Source of the DNA: CAWDPQ01 sp049642465
Lineage (GTDB): Bacteria > Acidobacteriota > Vicinamibacteria > Vicinamibacterales > 2-12-FULL-66-21
NCBI GenBank assembly: GCA_049642465.1
Contig: JBAROV010000066.1
Coordinates: forward strand, 62,001 to 126,000
Direction: 5' to 3'
Length of the DNA stretch: 64,000 nucleotides
Position 1 is the stretch's first letter. Each line of letters starts with the position of its first letter. Made by a program: the position numbers and the translations under genes. Positions 7,392 through 15,923 of this stretch are shown here, piece by piece. The notes under the pieces were generated by a model. The model saw only the letters and a list, made by a program, of their open reading frames with translations. It did no database searches and was not told the origin of the DNA.

Positions 7392-8471
7392 TCATCTCGG
7401 AGGAGGCCGTAGCCGCCACGCGGTGCCATGACCGTTAACTCCGCCAAACACGGTCGTGCCATAGAGCGCACCGTCTGTCGCAAAGACAATTTCGCCCACA
7501 GGATTGAGGCCTTCGGCCGCCGTGGGTCCAAACGAGTGCAGGAGAGTGACTACGCCGGCGCGATCCATTCGATAGATTGTGCCGAGTCCGTAGTCGCCGC
7601 CCATGCCCGTCGTTCCGTAGAGATACCCGTCGGATCCTTGAATCGGCGCCTGGTACGGATTCGCGCCGCCGGTGCCGCCATCGAACTCGTGCAGCACCGT
7701 GACCTTTCCCGACGGCGACAGCCGAAAGATGATCCCCGCGCCCGCGGTCCCGCCGTCAATCGTCGAGCCGTAGATATCGCCGTCGCTCGCCTGCATGATG
7801 TCGACGTACAACGTCGGGAACGTGTGCAGCACGCGCGTCTGCCCGTTGCGGTTCATCCGAAAGACCTCGCCTCCATAGGTAGTGCCGTACAGAAGGTCGT
7901 TTCGCGCGGACAGAATCATCCGAACGTTGCGGATACGTTCGTCGGCTGGGCGCATCAACTCCACGTTTCCGTACGGATCCATCTGGAACAGCCGCACGAG
8001 GTCGGAGTCCGGGATGCCGACAATACCGGAGAACGAGCCGTGTTTGCCCTGGACCAGCGGACCGGGGCGGGTCGCCGTCGATGGGTCGAACGAATACAGG
8101 TCGATGATCGCGCCGTTCGGAGTGATCTGATAGATCGCGCCGGCAGCCGACGCGCCGCCGTCCTCAGACGTGCCGTAGAAGAGTCCGTCGGAGGCCTCAA
8201 AGAACCACCGAGCGGGCTCAGTCAGCACCCTGTACTCGCCGTCGAGGGACAGGCGGAACACGACGCCACGGTCGGTGGTCTCGCCGCCTTCGCTGGTGGT
8301 CCCATACAGGTAGCCGTCGCTCGCCTGGATGAGCTGACCGTTCGGAGCGCAGCCGAGGCCGCTGCAATTGAAATCCAAGAGTTTCTCAAAGGTCGGAGGC
8401 TGCGCCGTTGCGCCGGTCGCAAGGACGGCCGCGGCGGCCAGCAGCACGCGCGCGCTTGACAGTCGCTTCAT
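7392..8471 (-). CDS. Secreted GloVer-repeat (TIGR03803-type) beta-propeller-like protein
   Basis: 359 residues. The signal peptide is MKRLSSARVLLAAAAVLATG ending ATA. The body is built of about seven repeats around the motif GxLYGTTxxGG followed by a Gly-rich GTIYRM and LLHSF phrase, as in the GloVer-type tandem repeats common in acidobacteria and some Bacteroidetes. Function in the family is unknown; it is extracellular or cell-surface. The start is set at ATG 8471 because the signal peptide begins there. An in-frame ATG at 8543 would bury it. The gene is convergent with the NlpC/P60 gene, with a 67-bp gap. Confidence 0.82.
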   Translation of the reverse strand: MKRLSSARVLLAAAAVLATGATAQPPTFEKLLDFNCSGLGCAPNGQLIQASDGYLYGTTSEGGETTDRGVVFRLSLDGEYRVLTEPARWFFEASDGLFYGTSEDGGASAAGAIYQITPNGAIIDLYSFDPSTATRPGPLVQGKHGSFSGIVGIPDSDLVRLFQMDPYGNVELMRPADERIRNVRMILSARNDLLYGTTYGGEVFRMNRNGQTRVLHTFPTLYVDIMQASDGDIYGSTIDGGTAGAGIIFRLSPSGKVTVLHEFDGGTGGANPYQAPIQGSDGYLYGTTGMGGDYGLGTIYRMDRAGVVTLLHSFGPTAAEGLNPVGEIVFATDGALYGTTVFGGVNGHGTAWRLRPPPR

Positions 8472-8488
8472 GATGGACTTCCCTTCCG

Positions 8489-8548
8489 TCACGTCGGCCC
8501 GCTGGTGGAATCGGTGGGCAGCGCCTGCGGTTGCAATTCCCATGACAT
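8489..8548 (-). CDS. Possible 19-residue leader ORF upstream of the GloVer gene
   Basis: An ATG at 8548 has a better Shine-Dalgarno (GAGGAGAACGGTTC before it) than the GloVer gene itself. The frame encodes MSWELQPQALPTDSTSGPT and stops 17 bases before the GloVer start. It could be a leader peptide coupling translation, or a chance ORF. Nothing in its residues suggests an attenuator (no run of one amino acid). Confidence 0.25.
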   Translation of the reverse strand: MSWELQPQALPTDSTSGPT

Positions 8549-8982
8549 GAACCGTTCTCCTCGCTGTTCCAAGTTGCGCCTGTTGCGCGTGGGAGAACTG
8601 CGGAAATATCCGATGCCGGTGCGGCTTTTCCTGGTTCGATACTCGACTCGCACCGACAGAGCATCGCGACGCTCGCTTCCATTCCGCCGGCGCACGCGAC
8701 AGACGAGGTGTTGTTTGTTCGCTTTGGTCAGGCGGTTCAGGATCCGCTCTTCTACAATGAACCGCCACGGCTGGGACGTGGCGATCGAGGAGCACGAATG
8801 GGCTCACGAAGGCACCGGTCATCGCGGCGAACGGCCGGCAGGCACCACGAGTGGCACGCGAGGTCGGGCATCCTCAGCCACCCCGGTGGCGACGGTCCCC
8901 GTTATTGATCACATCGTCGGCCACCGTGGGCGCTTCAGTCGGCTGAGCTCGTGGCCGCCCCACCAAGCTGAGCATCACGCTT
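8549..8982. other. Gene-free stretch before the PadR operator
   Basis: About 430 bp between the leader of the GloVer gene (leftward) and the padR-type gene (rightward). Reading frames here lack any recognisable protein features. I see no RNA signature or repeat. It presumably carries the promoter of the leftward gene, but I cannot place it. Confidence 0.4.
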
Positions 8983-9021
8983 CTGTTGACTATCAACATC
9001 TTATATGTTGATAGTCAACAG
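8983..9021. promoter_or_regulatory. Twin-dyad PadR operator/promoter region
   Basis: CTGTTGACTATCAACAT and its exact reverse complement ATGTTGATAGTCAACAG are separated by CTTAT, a perfect 17-bp inverted repeat. Each arm is itself a 13-bp dyad with GTTGA, three bases and TCAAC (8985-8997 and 9007-9019), centres 22 bp apart. It ends 11 bp before the regulator gene. TTGACT inside the left dyad could be a -35 element. Autoregulation by the adjacent PadR protein is the natural inference. Confidence 0.7.
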
Positions 9022-9032
9022 AGAGCGCCCAC

Positions 9033-9365
9033 GTGAGTCCCCCTCCGAGCGAAGTCCCGTACGGCACCCTCGACCTCATGGTCCTCAAGACGCTGCAGGT
9101 CATGGGCCCTCTCCACGGTTACGGCATTGCCCGACGCATCGAGCAGATGGCTGAAGGAGCCCTCGCGCTCAATCAAGGCACCATCCATCCGGCGCTGTTG
9201 CGACTGGAGCAGAAGGGATGGATCGCCAGCGAGTGGGGCACCAGCGAAACCAATCGACGCGCGAGGTTCTACTCAATCACCCGCGCGGGTCGGAAGCAGC
9301 TCGCGGCAGAAGCTGATACATGGGCGCGCACCGTCGCGATGGTGAACCGGCTGCTGGAGGAATAG
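9033..9365 (+). CDS. PadR-family transcriptional regulator
   Basis: 110 residues, the compact PadR length of the ADOP-associated type. The winged-helix domain shows YGTLDLMVLKTLQVMGPLHG, GYGIARRIEQM, the recognition segment LNQGTIHPALLRLEQKGWI, and the beta wing SEWGTSETNRRARFYSIT. The C-terminal helix (KQLAAEADTWARTVAMVNRL) is the dimerisation helix. PadR proteins are dimeric repressors that respond to small molecules. The start is GTG 9033. The stop is two bases before the ADOP gene, so regulator and transporter are one operon, and the dyads just upstream are the likely operator. Confidence 0.9.
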   Translation: MSPPPSEVPYGTLDLMVLKTLQVMGPLHGYGIARRIEQMAEGALALNQGTIHPALLRLEQKGWIASEWGTSETNRRARFYSITRAGRKQLAAEADTWARTVAMVNRLLEE

Positions 9366-9367
9366 TT

Positions 9368-12055
9368 ATGACAAGCCTTCGGGTGCTGGCGATGCGAGTG
9401 AAGGCCTTCGTCCTGGGGAGCCGAGGCGATCTCGATCTGGACGATGACATCCGCGCGCATCTTGACCTTCTCATCCAGGAGTACATCCGGCGTGGTCTCT
9501 CGTCTGAGGATGCGTATGCGGCGGCGCGGCGCGCGTTCGGCGGCGTCGAGCAGATGAAGGAAATGTATCGCGATCAGCGCGGTCTGCCGCTGATCGACGG
9601 GCTCGTGCAGGACCTGCGGTATGCCGGTCGCATGCTTCGTCGCGATCCGGGTTTCACGGCGGTCGCGGTCCTGTCGCTGGCTATGGGCATCGGAGCCTCT
9701 ACCGCCGCGTTCAGCGTGTTCAATGCGGTGATGCTGCGGCCCCTGCCGGTGCCCGACCCCGACCGGCTGGTGCTGCTCGAGCCGCAGCATCGCGGCACTC
9801 AATTCATCCTTTTCAATCCGATCTTCGAGGAGCTTCGCCGCAGGCAACGGACACTGGCCGGCGTCTTCGCCGCCACCGACCAGCCATTCCTCAAAGTCAC
9901 CTTCGACGATGCGGCGTCTCCGGCGTATGTGCGCAGCAGCCTGGTTTCGGGTAGCTACTTTTCGGTGCTCGGTGTTTCGCCGTCACTCGGTCGACTGCTG
10001 ACCGAGCGTGACGATCAACTGCCAGAGAAGTCGGGCGGCGAATCCTGCGCCGCGGTGATCAGCCATCAGTTCTGGGACAAACGCTTCCAGCAGAACGCGG
10101 ACGTGCTCCGCCGCACGTTGCTCGTGCGCGACATGGAGTGCGCGATCGTGGGTGTGGCCCCAGCTGGTTTCATCAGCCATCAGGGAGGATACGCACCCGA
10201 GGTGTGGCTGCCGTTGCGGCCGTTGACGGATAGAAAACTGCTCGAGAGCCGCAGCATGGCCTTCTTTGGGGGGGTGATGGGGCGGCTTGCGCCCGGCGTC
10301 GGCATGACCCAGGCCGAGACCGAGCTGACCACGCTTTATCAACAGATCCTGGCTGCGGGTGCGGAAACGCGTCCTGCCGATTTCAGGATTCACGTTGTGG
10401 CGGGAGCACCGGGCTTCAACAACGTGCGGCGGCAGTTCGGCACCTCACTCACGATCGTGCTCGCCGCTGTGGGTGTGGTCCTGCTGATTGCTTCAGCCAA
10501 CGTGGCTACGCTGCTGCTCGGTCGCGGCGCCGCCCGGCTACCCGAGCTCGCGACACGTGCGGCGCTTGGCGCCGGCCGCCTGCGCCTGATGCGTCAGCTC
10601 GTCACTGAAGGCACCCTGCTTGCCGCGCTCGGGGCCGTGCTGGGTCTGGCGCTCGCGTGGATCGCGACACCTGCACTCGCGTCGCTCGTATGGACGGGCG
10701 ATGCGGTACTTGCTGACCCGCGGGTGATAGCGGTTGGCATCGGTGCAACACTGCTGGCGGCGGTCATCTGCGGCGTCGTACCGGCGCTGCGCGTGAATGA
10801 TACGACGCTGCGTGGCAGCATGGCCCGTGAGGGCCGCGCCACGACTGGAAACGGGCAGCGCTTGACAGGCGCTCTCGTGGCAGCGCAGCTCGCACTATCG
10901 CTCGTGCTGGTCACCGCGGCAGGCTTGCTCCTTCGCACGGTGCTGCACCTCACGGGCATCGATCCCGGCTTCCGGCCCGAGCATGTCGTCATGCTGGACG
11001 TGCGTGATGAGACACCTGGGTCATCGTTCGGACGAGTCGACACGGCGGAGCAGAAAGCCAGACGCGCCGCGCTCTATCGCACAGTTGACGAGCGGCTCAA
11101 CGCGCTCCCGGGTGTCCGCGCAGCGAGCGTGTCGTGGCTCGGATTGTTCAGCCGACAAGATCTGTGGCTTCCGTTAATAGACGCGGACCACCCCGAAAGT
11201 CGACCTGAGGGTCGAGTCGACTACGTCTCGCCGCGGTATTTCGAGACGATGGGGATGCAGATTTTTCGCGGGCGTGGATTGACCGATCGCGATCGGGAAG
11301 GCACGGAGCGCGTCGCTGTGGTGAACGAGGCGCTGGCGCGCGCGCGGTTTGGCGGGGGGGAAACCCTCGGCCGGCGCCTGGCAACCAAATACGCTGGTGA
11401 GGAGGATCGACCGTTCACAATCGTCGGTATCGTGCGCGACTCCAAGTACAACAATCTTCGCGAGCTCCGCACTCAGCCGATGATGTGGATGCCGATCGCA
11501 CAGGCGCCGTCGCGCATGAGTTCTGTCGCGTTGCGTGTTGAACCGCATGCCGAGGCAGCGGTTGCGAGACAGGCGGAAACCGTTCTCCAGCAAACTGACA
11601 CTCACCTCATGGTCCGCGAGATCACCACGCTGTCGGCGCAACTGCATCGGAACACCGCACGGGAGCGCTTGCTGCTCGGCCTCTCGTCAGGGTTCGGCGG
11701 TCTGGGCGTGCTGCTCGCTGGCGTCGGTCTGTACGGCACCCTGGCGTACGCGGTGCGCCGGCGCACGCGCGAGATCGGCATCCGCCTGGCCTTTGGCGCC
11801 CCTCGCCATGCGGTGCTGTCCATGATCCTGAGCGACGCGCTGAGACTCGTGGCGCTGGGAATCGGCGTCGGGGTCCCGATCGCCGTCGCCGGCGGGTACT
11901 CCCTGCGTGCGTTTCTCTTCGGTGTCGCGCCCATCGATCCCGCGGCGCTCGCGGCCGCGTGCGCCGTGCTCGCACTCGCCGCGCTGCTGGCCGCCTACAT
12001 TCCGGCACGGCGCGCGGCTGCCGTCGATCCCCTCGTCGCACTACGCTGGGAGTAA
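9368..12055 (+). CDS. ADOP-type ABC permease (MacB/FtsX-like, duplicated)
   Basis: 895 residues. The first 90 residues form the cytosolic N-terminal domain typical of these permeases (DLDLDDDIRAHLDLLIQEYI, then AARRAFGGVEQMKE). Then come a TM helix (FTAVAVLSLAMGIGASTAAF), a MacB-type periplasmic domain, a three-helix FtsX block (about 370-470), a second periplasmic domain and a final FtsX block (about 770-890) ending in PARRAAAVDPLVALRWE. ADOPs are orphan permeases with no ATPase gene beside them. They are thought to act like MacB in efflux or envelope signalling; the substrate is unknown. ATG 9368 is two bases after the PadR stop. Confidence 0.92.
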   Translation: MTSLRVLAMRVKAFVLGSRGDLDLDDDIRAHLDLLIQEYIRRGLSSEDAYAAARRAFGGVEQMKEMYRDQRGLPLIDGLVQDLRYAGRMLRRDPGFTAVAVLSLAMGIGASTAAFSVFNAVMLRPLPVPDPDRLVLLEPQHRGTQFILFNPIFEELRRRQRTLAGVFAATDQPFLKVTFDDAASPAYVRSSLVSGSYFSVLGVSPSLGRLLTERDDQLPEKSGGESCAAVISHQFWDKRFQQNADVLRRTLLVRDMECAIVGVAPAGFISHQGGYAPEVWLPLRPLTDRKLLESRSMAFFGGVMGRLAPGVGMTQAETELTTLYQQILAAGAETRPADFRIHVVAGAPGFNNVRRQFGTSLTIVLAAVGVVLLIASANVATLLLGRGAARLPELATRAALGAGRLRLMRQLVTEGTLLAALGAVLGLALAWIATPALASLVWTGDAVLADPRVIAVGIGATLLAAVICGVVPALRVNDTTLRGSMAREGRATTGNGQRLTGALVAAQLALSLVLVTAAGLLLRTVLHLTGIDPGFRPEHVVMLDVRDETPGSSFGRVDTAEQKARRAALYRTVDERLNALPGVRAASVSWLGLFSRQDLWLPLIDADHPESRPEGRVDYVSPRYFETMGMQIFRGRGLTDRDREGTERVAVVNEALARARFGGGETLGRRLATKYAGEEDRPFTIVGIVRDSKYNNLRELRTQPMMWMPIAQAPSRMSSVALRVEPHAEAAVARQAETVLQQTDTHLMVREITTLSAQLHRNTARERLLLGLSSGFGGLGVLLAGVGLYGTLAYAVRRRTREIGIRLAFGAPRHAVLSMILSDALRLVALGIGVGVPIAVAGGYSLRAFLFGVAPIDPAALAAACAVLALAALLAAYIPARRAAAVDPLVALRWE

Positions 12056-12401
12056 TCACCGATCCGCTTTGAGCCTGCCCAACGCGAGCGATCGGCAGCG
12101 GCGAGCAGACGGAGCACAAGCCGCTGGCCGCCCTGCGCGACGAATAGATCGAGGGAGCGGTGAATCGTGCGTGCCCGCCGTGCACTTGACGGGCGCGGGC
12201 CAGGTCGGCGGCAGGATCGCCAACTGACCGTGCGGGACGCGTGAGGTTTGCTGTAGAATGCCTCGCGAAATCCCCCGCTGCGTTCTCGCTCTGGTGGACC
12301 GACCCCCAGACTCTTAAGGATCAGCTCGGCAATCGTCAACGCCGGCGCCGGCCGGCTTCGGAAGTGTTCGACCTTATGGTCGGACTTTCAAGGAAGAGGT
12401 T
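12056..12401. promoter_or_regulatory. Intergenic leader of the TonB-dependent receptor
   Basis: 346 bp with no credible gene. TAGAAT at 12254-12259 resembles a -10 box, but no good -35 is visible. A small hairpin GTTCGACC/GGTCGGAC with loop TTAT (about 12365-12385) and a strong AAGGAAGAGG Shine-Dalgarno precede the ATG at 12402. The long transcribed leader could be regulatory, but I recognise no riboswitch. Confidence 0.35.
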
Positions 12402-15400
12402 ATGGCTGCTCGTACGTTTTTGGCTGTGCTCGTGGTTCTGTCCAGCCTGTTTGGCTCCAACGCCGCTGCTCAAGAGGCGCGCGGGACTATCCAGGGCCGA
12501 GTTGTAGATGCGAGCGGTGGCGCCGTGCCAGGCGCTACCGTTGAGGTGCTCAACATCGCGACCGGTGTCGTGACGCCGACGACAACGAACGAAGAAGGCA
12601 GCTATCGAGCGCCGTTCCTGATTCCAGGGACCTATCGAGTCACCGTGACGCTACAGGGTTTCAGCAAGTTCGTCAGCGACAACATCGAGGTACACGTCGC
12701 CGACTTGCTGACCGTTGACGCGACCTTGAAGGTGGGCGACATCACGGACGAGGTCACCGTGACTGCCGCGGCGGCAACCGTTGACAGGACGACGGCTGAA
12801 CTTGGGCAAGTGGTCGATGCGCGGCGAATCGCGGAACTACCAATCCGAGAAGGGAGCCCCGTTGAACTGGTGATCCTGGCGCCAGGGGTCACCGTCACGA
12901 CGGATCTCCGTTCGCGCAAAGCGGCGTTCAACAACGGACTGTCGCAGTTCTCCACCGACGGCGTCGGCGAGAAAAAGAATGACTTCACGATCGACGGCGT
13001 CTCGAACGTGGCAAACGATCGAGTGGCCTACAGTCCGCCGTCAGCTTCGGTCGAAGAGTTCAAGATCCATACGACTTCGTACGACGCCGCGATCGGCAAC
13101 ACGATGGGCGCGGTCGTCAACCTGGTGACGAAGAGCGGCACCAACACCGTTCGCGGCCAGGTGTACGAATGGTTCCGAGGATCAGCGCTTGATTCGCGCG
13201 TGTACTTCGATAAACGCGCCGGCCGTCCGAAGCGCGACTACGAAGACAATCGGTTTGGTGGTGCAATCGGAGGTCCGATCCGTTCGAATCGGACGTTCTA
13301 TTTCGGCAACTTCGAAGCAAACATCTGGCAGGGGCCGCAGCCACAGATCCTGACCGTGCCCACCGCGAAAATGCGCAACGGCGACTTCTCGGATCTACTC
13401 GCGATCGGTCCGCAATATCAGATTTACAACCCGTTTACGATTCGGCCGCACCCGACTCAGGCGGGGCGCTTCATTCGCGATCCATTCCCGGGCAACCTGA
13501 TTCCGAGGCAGTTGCTGAACCCGGTCGCGCTGAACATCATGGAATACTTCCCGCTGCCGAACCAGGCGGGCACCGCAGATGGCCAGCAGAATTTCCAGAA
13601 TCCAACCGCGGTGGCATTCGAAACCTACTACACGGCGACGGGCCGCGTGGATCACAACATTTCCGCGAAACACCGCATCTACGGCCGTTTCAGCTGGGAC
13701 TTCTGGGAAGAAGAGAAAGACGATCGTTTCGACAACCTTGCGACCGGCATCTTCTTGAATCGGAAGAACCGCGTGCTAGGCGTGGACGACGCCTACACGT
13801 TCCGCAACAACCTGATGATGAACATCCGCGGCGGTTTCACCCGCCAGCTCTTCCCGGAGCGCCGCCGCAGCCAGGGATTTGACCTCTCGACGCTCGGGTT
13901 CTCGTCCTCCTTGCTGTCCCTCGTCCCGCAAGGCATCTCCGCGTTCCCGTTTGTCAACTTCGATGGGTTCCAGGATTTTGGCGTCTCGGAGTCTGGCGAC
14001 GGATGGTTCACCACCGACGTGTATTCGGCGACCGGCAACCTGATGTGGCTCGTCGGCTCACACAACATGAAGTTCGGCACCGAATACCGCTACTACATCG
14101 AGGATGCGAGCCGGTTTTCGTCCGCCGCGGCGCCACAGCTCAATTTCAGCAACACGTGGACACGCGGTCCGCTCGACAACTCCTCGGCCGCACCGTTCGG
14201 TCAGGATTTTGCGTCCTTCCTGCTTGGCCTCCCCACTGGCGGCGTGATGAGCCGTCCGGCCGCATATCGGGAAAAGAGCAGTGTGCTGTCGTTCTACGCG
14301 CATGACGACTGGCGCGTGCGAAACAACCTGACGCTCAACCTCGGCCTTCGCTGGGAGATTGAACAGCCGCTGACCGAAGCGCAGGACCGCTTCGTCAGCG
14401 GGTTCGATTTCGAAACTGCGCTGCCAATCGCCGCAACGGTGCAGGCCAACTACGCGCGAAACCCGATTGCGGAAGTGCCGGCGAGTCAATTCGCGGTGCG
14501 TGGTGGACTGCTCTATCCGGATACCGGCGGATCGAACACGGCATGGGAACAGAACCTCTCGAACATCATGCCGCGGGCAGGATTCGCGTGGCTGGTGACA
14601 CCCAAAACATCGATTCGTGGCGGTTACGGAATGTTCTACGACATCCTGGGCGCGAACCGCATGACCGTGAACCAGGTCGGCTTCTCGCGCGACACGACAC
14701 TGACTCCGTCGCTCGACAACGGCCAAACGTTCATTGCCACGCTGGCCAATCCGTTCCCGAATGGATTGCTCGAGCCCGTCGGCTCAACGCTTGGTCTGAT
14801 GACGAGCGTCGGCCAGGGCGTCAGCTTCCCGTACAACGGTGACGTCAAGAACCCGGTGAATCACCGCTGGTCCATCGGTCTCCAGCGAGAGTTGCCAGCC
14901 AGTCTGCTGGTCGAAGCCACCTATGTCGGAGCGAAGGGTCAGAACCTGCCGGTAACTCGTGACCTGAATGCAGTACCGGCACAGTATTTCTCGACCTCGC
15001 CGGTGCGCGACGATGCGACCAACAATCGACTCACGCAGCAGGTCCCGAATCCGTTCGCGGGGCTTCTCCCCGGGACGGGCTTGAACGGCGCAAACGTGTC
15101 GCGCAGTCAGCTGCTGCGACCGTATCCGCAGTTCACGGGGATTAGCGCCATCGAGACCAACGGCGCGTCGGATTTCCACGCCTTGCAGGCCCGCGTCGAG
15201 CGCCGGATGGCGAATGGCTTTACCGTCCAGGTGGCGTACAGCTGGCAGCGAACGATGACGGAAACGGGTTATCTCAACGCGTCGGACACGCAACTCGAAC
15301 GCGTCATCAGCCAGTTCGATCGCGAGCACACATTCGTATCGAGCGGACTTGCTGAACTGCCGTTCGGCCACAATCGCCGCTTCGGCCGGTCATGGTCCAA

Positions 15401-15851
15401 CGTGACCAACGTGTTCCTTGGTGGATGGCAGATTGGTTACATCTTCAAAGCGCAGAGCGGCGCGCCGCTCGGCTTCGGCAACTTCCTCTTTGCTCAGGGC
15501 ATGGGGATCGACGACATCCTGGCAGAGGACCCGAATGTCGATCACTGGTTCAATGTGGACGCGTTCAACCGTGTGACAGCGCAGCAGCTCGTCTCGAACA
15601 TTCGAACCCAGCCGAGCCGCTTCTCGGAGGTCCGCGGGCCAGGGTATGCGGTCCTCGATCTGTCGCTTCTGAAGAACTTCAGCCTTGGCGGCAGCCGTCA
15701 GGTGCAGTTCAGGCTGGAGTCCTATAACGCGCTGAACCGAACGAACCTCGGCAATCCAAACACCTCGACGACGAGCAGCGCGCTCGGAACGATTACCGCA
15801 CAGAACGGCTTGCCGAGGCAGTTGCAGATCGCTGTGAGGGTGAGCTTCTAA
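12402..15851 (+). CDS. Oar-like TonB-dependent receptor with carboxypeptidase-regulatory-like domain
   Basis: 1149 residues. The signal peptide is at about 1-23 (cleavage near AAAQEA). Residues 27-110 form a carboxypeptidase-regulatory-like beta-sandwich (GTIQGRVVDASGGAVPGATV, GSYRAPFLIPGTYRVTV). Then come a plug domain (NVANDRVAYSPPSASVEEFK, AAIGNTMGAVVNLVTKSGTN) and a 22-strand-type barrel ending in the aromatic residue Phe (QIAVRVSF), as outer-membrane insertion requires. The architecture matches the acidobacterial Oar/TonB-dependent transporter family. These take up large ligands such as oligosaccharides, or serve in adhesion. No TonB, SusD or substrate enzyme is adjacent, so the ligand is not predictable. 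Confidence 0.92.
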   Translation: MAARTFLAVLVVLSSLFGSNAAAQEARGTIQGRVVDASGGAVPGATVEVLNIATGVVTPTTTNEEGSYRAPFLIPGTYRVTVTLQGFSKFVSDNIEVHVADLLTVDATLKVGDITDEVTVTAAAATVDRTTAELGQVVDARRIAELPIREGSPVELVILAPGVTVTTDLRSRKAAFNNGLSQFSTDGVGEKKNDFTIDGVSNVANDRVAYSPPSASVEEFKIHTTSYDAAIGNTMGAVVNLVTKSGTNTVRGQVYEWFRGSALDSRVYFDKRAGRPKRDYEDNRFGGAIGGPIRSNRTFYFGNFEANIWQGPQPQILTVPTAKMRNGDFSDLLAIGPQYQIYNPFTIRPHPTQAGRFIRDPFPGNLIPRQLLNPVALNIMEYFPLPNQAGTADGQQNFQNPTAVAFETYYTATGRVDHNISAKHRIYGRFSWDFWEEEKDDRFDNLATGIFLNRKNRVLGVDDAYTFRNNLMMNIRGGFTRQLFPERRRSQGFDLSTLGFSSSLLSLVPQGISAFPFVNFDGFQDFGVSESGDGWFTTDVYSATGNLMWLVGSHNMKFGTEYRYYIEDASRFSSAAAPQLNFSNTWTRGPLDNSSAAPFGQDFASFLLGLPTGGVMSRPAAYREKSSVLSFYAHDDWRVRNNLTLNLGLRWEIEQPLTEAQDRFVSGFDFETALPIAATVQANYARNPIAEVPASQFAVRGGLLYPDTGGSNTAWEQNLSNIMPRAGFAWLVTPKTSIRGGYGMFYDILGANRMTVNQVGFSRDTTLTPSLDNGQTFIATLANPFPNGLLEPVGSTLGLMTSVGQGVSFPYNGDVKNPVNHRWSIGLQRELPASLLVEATYVGAKGQNLPVTRDLNAVPAQYFSTSPVRDDATNNRLTQQVPNPFAGLLPGTGLNGANVSRSQLLRPYPQFTGISAIETNGASDFHALQARVERRMANGFTVQVAYSWQRTMTETGYLNASDTQLERVISQFDREHTFVSSGLAELPFGHNRRFGRSWSNVTNVFLGGWQIGYIFKAQSGAPLGFGNFLFAQGMGIDDILAEDPNVDHWFNVDAFNRVTAQQLVSNIRTQPSRFSEVRGPGYAVLDLSLLKNFSLGGSRQVQFRLESYNALNRTNLGNPNTSTTSSALGTITAQNGLPRQLQIAVRVSF

Positions 15852-15861
15852 CTCCCAATTT

Positions 15862-15911
15862 CCAACTCCCAACTCCCAAGCCATTGGCTTGTAGGGGTTG
15901 GGGGTTGGAAG
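15862..15911. terminator. Inverted repeat between convergent genes
   Basis: CCAACTCCCAACTCCCAAG at 15862-15880 faces a complementary GGGGTTGGGGGTTGG-type arm ending near 15908, with an inner CAAGCC-ATT-GGCTTG hairpin. It lies between two convergent stops, so it can act as a bidirectional terminator. The AACTCCC tandem units suggest a dispersed intergenic repeat. Confidence 0.5.
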
Positions 15912-15923
15912 CGGGCAGGCAAT

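Noticed and set aside
8505..9011. Plus-strand frame between the GloVer and PadR genes
   Set aside because: Low-complexity Arg-rich product, no ribosome site or domain, and overlaps the leader and operator regions.
12240..12260. A defined sigma-70 promoter for the TonB receptor
   Set aside because: TAGAAT resembles a -10 box, but there is no acceptable -35 at the right distance, so it was not called as a promoter.
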